A stretch of 64,000 bases of DNA from Chaunax sp. Z400 (lineage: Eukaryota > Chordata > Actinopteri > Lophiiformes > Chaunacidae). The position numbers and the translations under genes were made by a program. The stretch spans positions 23,525,399 to 23,589,398 of the forward strand of contig CM075195.1 in assembly GCA_037577475.1 (NCBI GenBank), in the 5' to 3' direction. Positions 39,001 to 48,000 of the stretch are shown here, piece by piece (position 1 is the stretch's first letter; every line of letters begins with the position of its first letter). The notes beneath the pieces are model-generated. The model ran no database searches. It saw nothing but the letters and a program-made list of their open reading frames with translations, and was not told the DNA's origin.

Positions 39001-42000
39001 TTTGCGTTTCCCTGAGTTGTTGGGTGAGGTGTTCTACCTTTCGTTCAGACTCAACGAGTTTTGCTTTTGTGTCTCTGAGTTGAGACTCCGAGGCAGTTAG
39101 CTCGGTGCTAACACGCTCGAGGGTTTCGCTAAGCTGGGGGTCTGGTAGTCTTACTGTCACCTCCTCTCCTGTGCTATTTCTCCCTGTGTCGGCGGATCCC
39201 GACTCAGTGTCGGCGATGGCATCTTCTAAATCCCTAATTTTTCTCTCGGCTGACCTTAGGGATTGGTTACTGGTCTCTAACTGTTCTCTTAAGGAGTTGA
39301 TTTCCCCCTGTTGTTGTCTTAATTCTACCAAGTTCTCTCCTAAAAAGTGGTTTAGGTGTCGAGCCTGGGCAGACAGAAGTATGGTTAATCGTGTTAGAGT
39401 GGGCCATTTTTCTTTAGATGGGAATGCAGCGGTGAGGGCTTTACATACTACATCCGCTATTTCTTGCTCTATGGGCATGATTTGTAGGCCTTTAAGTCGC
39501 TCAATGTGCTCGGAGGCAGCATTGCCCGTTAGTTCATTTATCGCTTCATCAATGTGTTCGAGAGGGTTGTCAACGTAGCCGGCGGCGTTGCTGTTAGCGT
39601 CAGACATTGTGGCAGCGTTTGAGTTCGCACTGGGTGCGCTATTGAGTCTGGCACTCTCAAAAGTTCTATCGTCTTCGTTCCCGCTAACTGCCGCTATCGC
39701 CTGGCTCTCAAGCACTGCTATTCTCTCTATAGCGTGGCTATACTATCCTTTGTGTTGCTGTTGGAGGGTATGCAATGCTAAAGCCCAGCAATCACCAACA
39801 CTGCACATTCACGGAGCTGAGAGTTCACAGTAACCTACACTTCCTGGATAGAAACCACTGTTTAACAACAGCTAAAGTTAACACTTGCGTGTAAAAAGGA
39901 ATCCAGGAAGCATAACTTTATCATTAAGCAATGACAAGAGGCATAAGACTTTAAAGTCTTACAACAAGTCAATGTATCATTAACTCTCACTAGCTAGTTA
40001 CAATAATTTTAGCCTTAAAGGAAATCATCACAATGTTTCTCACTGTGAATGGTAGTTGAAGCACCGTAGTGTCCCAATGCCTTAGGCAAAACAGCTTCTA
40101 TGAGCTATGGCTAATGGCTAGCAAGGCTGAAGGCTAAAGGCTAACTAGCTTCTATTTATCTTAGCAACGGCACAACGGTCAAGTATCCTGGATTATTTCT
40201 TGAGTACCACAGGAAAACACAACAGAAGCGTCGCTAAGCTTTTCAGCTATTTGTATGCTATGCTAACTCTTTTTAGCATCAGACTATTTCAAAAGGAACA
40301 TCAACACCGTTGCTGTATTACAGCAAAGGTCCAAAGCATCAGCCTATTTCTGTTAGGCTCGCGCAGCTTAAGCTAAAGGCTAAAAGCTTAAGCCAATATA
40401 TTCAACACGGTCAGAACTCAAATAGCTTCACCAGGGGGAGCTATTACTCAAACCGCCATTTTGGAAAAAGGGGGGTATGATTACGCAATGACGACACGTG
40501 CGGACGTCACTAGGCTCCACCTACTGTATGGCTCGCGCTGACTCTGTGTTTTCTCCTCAGACAGCGCTGGGAGAGCAGAGGAAGCACATCAACAGTTTCT
40601 CAACAAAGTTTATCAGCACACAATTTTTGGTTCCACGATCGACACGTGGCTACCCTAAGCACTTTGCTACGCAACTTTCTGACTTTTAAGCAAACTGAAC
40701 AAAATCTTCGCTCGGTGACGGTACTACTTGGGTTGCAATCTTGCAACCAAAACACGCTTTATCTTTAAGCGTTATAATAAACCCTTACACTGATTTACTC
40801 AGCCTGTCCTAGCGGTTAGGAAGCTCATCTAACTTAGAACAAAAGGGGGGATACCAGTGTGTCTCTGCTGGAAACTCGCAGCCAGAGAGTCTTTGTATCC
40901 GGCTCAATATAGATACGGGATTTCTTCGCCGTATCTGGGGAGCCCGGGCCTTACAAATTATTTAAACTAATACATGTACCGAATTTTACGTAGCGCTGAT
41001 TCTCACAGTTTCCTCACAAGTATACTCATCGGTATAGTTGGGTATGCACACACATCTGTTTTCCACTCGGCGGTGGCCAGAGTTTCGCGCAGCGGCGAAC
41101 AAGGAAAGAAAGGAAGAAAGTTGCTCAGAGAAAGAAAGGAGGAAAGTTGCTCAAGTCCTAATGCTACTCCATGACAAGTTCTGCTCGTGTTAATCAAGAG
41201 TTTGTTCAAACAAAAGACTAAATTTCGCTGTGTTTTTGACTAGGAACCTTAGTGTGAACCTAGGCCTCACACGGGGCACCAAAATAAGCTGTAGGGTTAA
41301 AAGGGGTTAACGATAATAATTATGATCAAAATGATCATATATTAATTATCGTATTATAAAGCTATTAATTAATCAGGTAGGGTTATGAAAGAATACCTCG
41401 AGGAGCACCACCTTCCTAAAGCTATATTCCTAAGGTCGGAAGGATTCCTTAAGAAAGCTGTAAATATAACCCAGATTAATTAATTAATAAATAATAGCGT
41501 TCAATCAGTCTCAAATGAAGGAAGTCGAGTCCTCTATCGCAAGAACTAATGATTCCAGTCATCAACACAGAAACTTGGTCTAAGAGAATCTACTTTATTA
41601 TCAAAGATAATCTAACACAGCACACAGAACAAACTAAAACTAAATTCAACATAGGATGATAACAGAAAGATAGTCAAAATGAGATCGAGTGAAAGAGAGA
41701 AAATAAGACATAACTATAACAGGGTGGATGATAGCGTGGTGATGTGAACCAAACTAAAGGGGGTCTAAGGGAAGCTTGAAGGGAAACTAAATTAGGTAAA
41801 TTGTGTATAATAATGCCAGATCAGCTATGACGCTTTCCAAGACACAGAGATGTTCGGGTTAGCTTACTTCTCAGCCGGTCTCCGGGGTAGGGACGAAAGC
41901 ACGCTTTGGCGAGTTATCAGGAGGGGTCACCGACCGGATACTCGCGGAGGATGCTGTTCGAAGTCCACCGGATCCTGGTCCCGAATCTCAGATGTTGGAG

Positions 42001-45000
42001 GGTCGCGTCGTCGCTGGCTGGCGGCTTTGTGAACTTCGGACCTGACGGTCGTGTTCAGCTTGGCCGTGCTTTGACGGCGTTGGAGCGAGTTAAGTGGTAA
42101 TGCAGCTCAAAGAAGGGCTTAGTGAATTACTCAGGCGTGAGTGATCCACAGGTGAGCTTCAAATAAATTAGTTGAAGTGGAGAAATTCAACTAATAGCAG
42201 AGAGGAAAGGAATGCTATCTAACTGTATGAGCTAAGTCTTAAAGAAAAGGGAAAAGAAGTCTCTTCTGCTGCGGCAGGAGGGCACGGGCTTATCCACGGA
42301 GTCACGGGGATCTCCGCGTTCAGGAGTCAGAGTTCATGTCAGGTGGAGGTAGGAGCAAGCGGAGCAAGAGAACGAGCGGCTTCGCGCCGTGGCTTTTGAA
42401 GCCTCACAGCTGCCGGAAGTAAGGGCGTGTCCTATGTTACTGTAAGATACGAGGTCACATCACCAGCTGACATAGAAACAATAGGCGAGACATCTGAGTC
42501 TCTCCACTAGAAGGAGGCATCAAAGCACACATGCAATAAACATGAACTCAAAGGGACACAGGAAGAAAATCATCACTATGTGCTCATCAAATTCAAGACA
42601 AGAAACATATTACAAAAGGAGTAAAACACACAACGATAAGGGGAATATCAGAAATGATCCATTAGAACATGTTACAGAGTTCAGCTTCCCAGAAATCATG
42701 CTTACACAGTCATGAACACATTTCTTCTCTTGCTTCCGTGATGAGAGGAAGAGGAGAAGAGGCAGGAGGTATGGTGAACATTTTGGCATGGAGGGTAGGT
42801 TGGATTGTCAGATTTTTATTAATTCATTGATTCCCAGTTTCTGAACCCATGCAGGGTTTTGGATCCTGTGGTTTGGAACAGAAAGCAGTCTCATGGTCTC
42901 CTGAGTTGCAGACTGACACCCTGGTGTGTCTCTGGTACTCAGCAAGGGGTCAGGAGGGGTGAGACCAGGTCCTCTTTGATATGTTAAGGGAAGGCAAATG
43001 TTGTGTGGGTACAGACCCCAAGTTGTGATTACGGGTGTTATCTTTATGTGAATTGTGGGGTTGTAACTCCACAATGGTGAGCAGATGGTTGATCAAAGCG
43101 AATGACCATGTTTGATCATCCAGGCAAGGCGGAACCACAGCTGAAGTCGCAAGGCATGGTGAGGTGGAGGTCGACTGACCTACCCTCACCCTACAGTACT
43201 GTAGATTAAGATCAAACTTTATTGATCCCTGAGGGACATAGTAGTGGTTAAACCGTCGTTACCAGCTTTTAATGCATCAGTAGTTCTTTTCCAACGATAA
43301 ACGTTTTCAGAAACATGCCATCCTGCACTATGAGTATTTTGATGCTAAGACTTTTGTACTTTCACTTGAGTAAAAATGTAACTTTTTGTGCTTTTACTGA
43401 AGTGAAAGATTCGACTGATCTAACTGTGACTAGCCGTGGCAGACCTGTGGAGCTTTTGATTTCTCTAAGCGGTGTGCATGGGACTGTAGAAGGAATCCAT
43501 TAGACTATACATAAGCATGTCCAACTAACTAGCTAGGGGTAATTAAACTCTCACTTTCATTTGGCCCACTTTGAAAGCTAATCAGCCAAGCCTGTGTTAA
43601 ATATAGTTTTACATGCGTCCTTATCATACTAGGTGATACTAGGAATAAGGAAGTCTACACTGAAATGAAAGAAGCATGCTATTTTTGTTTCTATTTAGAT
43701 CAGCGGCTGAGGATGCTGACTTTTTCAAAGCTCACGGTTTCATTAATTTCAATCTACAACACAAAGAAATACAAGTTGTTGTCCCTTCATGCTACTTATC
43801 AAAGAGTGTGGAGGATGAGTTCAGGAGCCTCACACCCTGAGGAAAGAAGCTGCTCTGCACTCTGATTGTCCGACAGCTGATACTTTTGTATTTGCCAAAC
43901 AGCAGCAGGGTGAAAAGGCAGCGGCTGGGTGACTCTTTTAGAATCCTTTGGATTCCAAACACATGCCTCACATGCCAACACGGCCTCTTTTAAGCATTAC
44001 TCCATGTTTAGAAGATACAAGTGCGTAAAAGATATGAGAAACCTGTTTGATACAGCAAAACATCCTCTGGACACAGCATTTGCAGCTCAAGCTAGTGCTT
44101 AATTTAATTTGCTGGGTAGCTACAGGTGATAAGTTCTGCCAGTGACAGGTTGTCACGTGACAAGAATAAATCACTGGTCGCCGATTAGAAATATGAATTT
44201 AAAAGCCTAGTAAAATGTTTGAGTGGTAAAGCATAGCAACAATAACTAAATAACTAAAGGAGGCTGAGCAAACAAGTGAGTCAATTTCAAATATTCAATC
44301 CATCCCAAATAGTTACATTTGACTTTCTATATTTTCATGCATTTCTTCTCAATGAGAAAGTCCTAAACTACTCTAGAAATCAGACAATGAAGCTACATCT
44401 GAGGGTTTGGAATTACTTAAAATGCGAAAGAAAATTTCACCCCATATTTCAGTCGAAGAATAATGAAAAATGCAACCAGACAGAAAAAGAAGTGGACATA
44501 AACCACTAACTGTGCAGTGTCTTTGACAGCTGACGTGGCCTTTAATAAGCATCGACTCTCACTGTTTCTCATTTGGCCTCTTCCCATCTTCCCACTGTTT
44601 CACAATCTCTCTCCGTCTTTGCACCACGGTTCAAAATGTGGTTTGAATTTCAGCTCACTGGCTTGCAGAGATGTTTTACTAAAAGGTTCCCTCGAGTCTT
44701 TTCCATCTGACAAAAGACCATTTTGCATTGAATACTTGGGAAAATTGTTTAATTAAAGAAGCATGAATACTACTGTCAGTAACGAAATGAAAATGGACCT
44801 GGAAACACTGGGATCAGATTGTTGCTCTGCATTCAGCAGAAACGTGGCTTTGAGGGAATTAATACCATCACACCAGAGAGAAAGGATTAAATCTCATCTC
44901 ATGTCTCTCCTGTTTAACCCTGATGAGCGTTTTTGTTGCTGTGCAGAACAACACATCTGGGACCGGTTCAAACAACTGCAGATGACTTCAAACACATCTT

Positions 45001-48000
45001 CAAACACATCTTAACACAAAGAATCAAGTTATCGACAGATAGAAGCTGAATTATTCAAGCCCTGTTGTGCATCAGGTGTATTGGCAAAATATTCTATATT
45101 ATCAGCTGCTTGCAATAATCAAATGAAACAAAAGCAGATTAAATAGATCAAGACAGCAGAATTCTACTTTTACTGACTAATGCAATGAAAATTATGCAAG
45201 ATGTGAACATCATCCCTCATAAGAGCGCACATCTGTAAATCAGCTGTTAACCTTCATAGACTTACTTTAGCAGTAGAATCTCTAAGTTTTCTCTGTTACG
45301 GTCTAAATTTACGTCAGGGCTCCATGACTGAACTCCAAGACGTTCACTGCAAAAGCACAAGAAAAGTGGGCTCCAGTAGCTCAGAAGCATCCAGATAAGA
45401 GGCAGACGTTTTGGGATGCTGTTCTGTGGAGCCATGAAACCAAACTGTAACTGTTGAGGCCTATGGATGTCTGGAGGAGGAAGAATGAAGCATGTGCTGA
45501 AAAGAACACCCTACCTACAGTACAGTGAAGCATGGCGGTGGTTCGGTGATCCTCTGGGGCTGCTTTGCTTCCTCAGACCCGGGAAACCTGCAGCATGTAG
45601 AGGGTAAGACGGATTCCATCAAGTATCAGGAAATCCTAGAAGTAAACGTCTCGTCATCTGTGAGGAAGATGAAGCTGTGGCGTCAATGGACGTTCCAAAG
45701 GGACAACGATCCCAAGCAGACCTCACAGTCCACGAAGGCTCGGTTTCAGAAGAAGTCCTGGATCATCACGGGAACGCTGTCAGAAGCTGGTGTCTGGCTA
45801 TGCATCACGGCTGCAGCCATAGGTCATGGCAGCTAAAGGGTCTCTAGAAAGTACTAGAGGTGCTTCTAATTAAGGGATTGAATCTTTTCAAAACTGTAAA
45901 AGTAGCATTTTGTGTTATATTAGGGAAAAAACAGTAACATCTGTTGCATTATGCTATTTAAACTGTTCTTGTGTGATTAAATTATTGCATTATTTGCAAA
46001 TAATCCTCATATATAAATGGGTTGAATAACTTTGTTTCCAACTGTGTGCTCTCATGTTTGAGAAATATCAAGTGTAGCTTTGTGTTGCTGATCATCTCTT
46101 TCACTGGCCATATTTGGGTCGTGCTTTTGGCTGTGAGACTTATAAAGTTGGACTTGGCTCTCTGTAAATCCCCGGCCAGATCACGGCTTAGCCAATCCTA
46201 TCTCATAGCCTGGCTTCATTTGTGTGCTGGTGATGATGTGACGATATGCAGCGTAGCTGATTGTTTAACAAACGTCACCAAGCAGACTTTGTTTTGTTGA
46301 GTGTGTAATGAAAACACAAATTTAAAAATCAAATCAATCTATGTGGGAAAGCAAAAACTTTGTCTGATTTGTTGAGGAATCCTCTGCTCTCATATACAAT
46401 CAGTTGTGATGTTTTTTGGTAGAACTAAAGTTTCCTTTCCATGTGCAGGAGTCGGTGGTAACTTGGTAGCCATCCAGGCCAGCAGGATCTCGACCTACCT
46501 GCACTTCTGGTCCATCCCAGGAGTGCTGCCCTACAAGATGAGGCAGCACTGGCCCAATCCCTGCATCACCTTCTTCTCCTCAGGTAACACTGCCACGCTG
46601 AAAGCATACCTTGGGATTCATTTGCATTAAAACCTTGGGTATTTATACAAAGTGCACGGTGACTGTTGAACAAATTAGAATTCTTTCTTCCAAATGAAAA
46701 CTGACCTTAAGCAAAATCATTCAACTCCAAGAAGAGACTTCACTGCTGTGAAATGCTTTTATAATGCATTTACACATTCTGCTTTATGTTGAGGCACCAC
46801 TTTAATGCTGCACTAATCAGTACTTTTATTAGAACTCATCAAATTGAACAATGGTCAAACCTTTAATTGACAACTGATACATACATACTGCAGGAACAGA
46901 GGGCAAACAAAGTTAATGTCCAACTGGTGAACCTCATGGACTTAATAGAGAAATTAGCAGCTAAAGAGACGGATATTTATGCAGGCTTGTATTTTCAAAT
47001 GGAGACCAAAACAGAGCTGAAACTAGAATGGCACTGACTTGAACACATGCAGTACCTTCGCCAAGGCCGAACAATCTTATACATGGGATCCACCCACCAC
47101 AAAATCAGTTGAATTCACTTCTGCAGTTTTGCGTTTAGAGGAAAATCTCAAAATACGCACCGTAAAGAAAGTGAAAAATAAATCCCTGGATCCATCCCTC
47201 TACATGGATCTGCACCAAACGTTTTGCGGAAATCCTTCCGGCAGTTTTTACGGAATCCTGCTAATAAACAACCCAACTAGTGAACAAACAAACACACAGA
47301 CACAGATCGAAGTATAACCTCCTTTGCGGAGGTAATGAGAGTGAATAATGGACTTTTTATATTTATGCCTCCAAATAAATGCTAACATTGATCCGTGTGT
47401 TGGATGAGTGAAAACCTTTTGCTAACACATTTTAGCTAGTTCTATGGCCCTAAAGTGACTAAATAATAAAATGGTTCAAACATGTGTTTCTCTGTTGTTG
47501 GATTCTAAACACTAAAAAGCAGTGGATTTAATTTTTGTTAACCAAGGAAATCTTTTAGTGGAGTTGATCTCTGAATGCATTTAAATGGAGTAGAATATAC
47601 TGAGGAGCTTGTTTAATACTGTAGGTGCTGGACTGGCTCTTCAGTCTTATCCTGTTTTTCTTTTGTTTTTTTACTTATTTGGGATCTGATATCCATTCTC
47701 AGGTTTCTAAAGACCAGGTTACAAGCTTATCCCTGTTTCACAAACCTAGACATGATGTTAGCTCCAAATCACAGCAGACAGCCTGTGTCTCTTCTCTGTT
47801 TGTCCCAGGGGTGAACTCCAAGTCAGCCCGGGTGCTTCTGATGCTGGTTGTCCCCGGTCACCTGGTCTTCCTCTTGGCCATCTCTCTGCTGCAGGGAGAG
47901 GAGGCGCCCATTTCTGTAGCCTTCACCATCTGCTACCTGTGTGCCGCTCTGCTGCAGGTGAACTGATCTCACACACATGTCAGATGTTTTCATGTCACCT

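Larger units (their letters stand above)
33310..43199 (-). mobile_element. LTR retroelement, minus orientation, with identical LTRs and no pol
   Basis: The element runs 33314-43195, flanked by the 4-bp direct repeat GTAC (33310-33313 and 43196-43199). The two LTRs are 1906 bp each, with TGTAGGG...CCCTACA ends. Internal order in transcription sense (right to left): a tRNA primer-site-like TGGTGCCCCGTGTGAGG (41265-41281), a leader of about 1.6 kb, a gag-pro frame (39607-36311), an env-like remnant (36214-35610), and a polypurine tract (about 35221-35232) just before the 3' LTR. No YxDD reverse transcriptase, RNase H or integrase motif is found in any frame. TG...CA ends and a 4-bp duplication fit retrovirus-like and some Ty3 or BEL elements; the family is not assigned. 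Confidence 0.92.
31522..46448 (+). other. Long slc41a3 intron containing the LTR retroelement
   Basis: It holds a dispersed repeat (31930-32117), an old fish repeat split by the LTR element, the LTR element itself (33314-43195), a LINE-type tail (43206-43245), a further dispersed repeat (43800-43985) and a Tc1/mariner fossil (about 45050-46050). No slc41a3 exon is missing: the phases and protein join directly from 31521 to 46449. Confidence 0.8.

Noticed and set aside
36327..39833. Several plus-strand frames of 60-157 codons across the retroelement
   Set aside because: All lie opposite the long gag-pro frame and have no family features.
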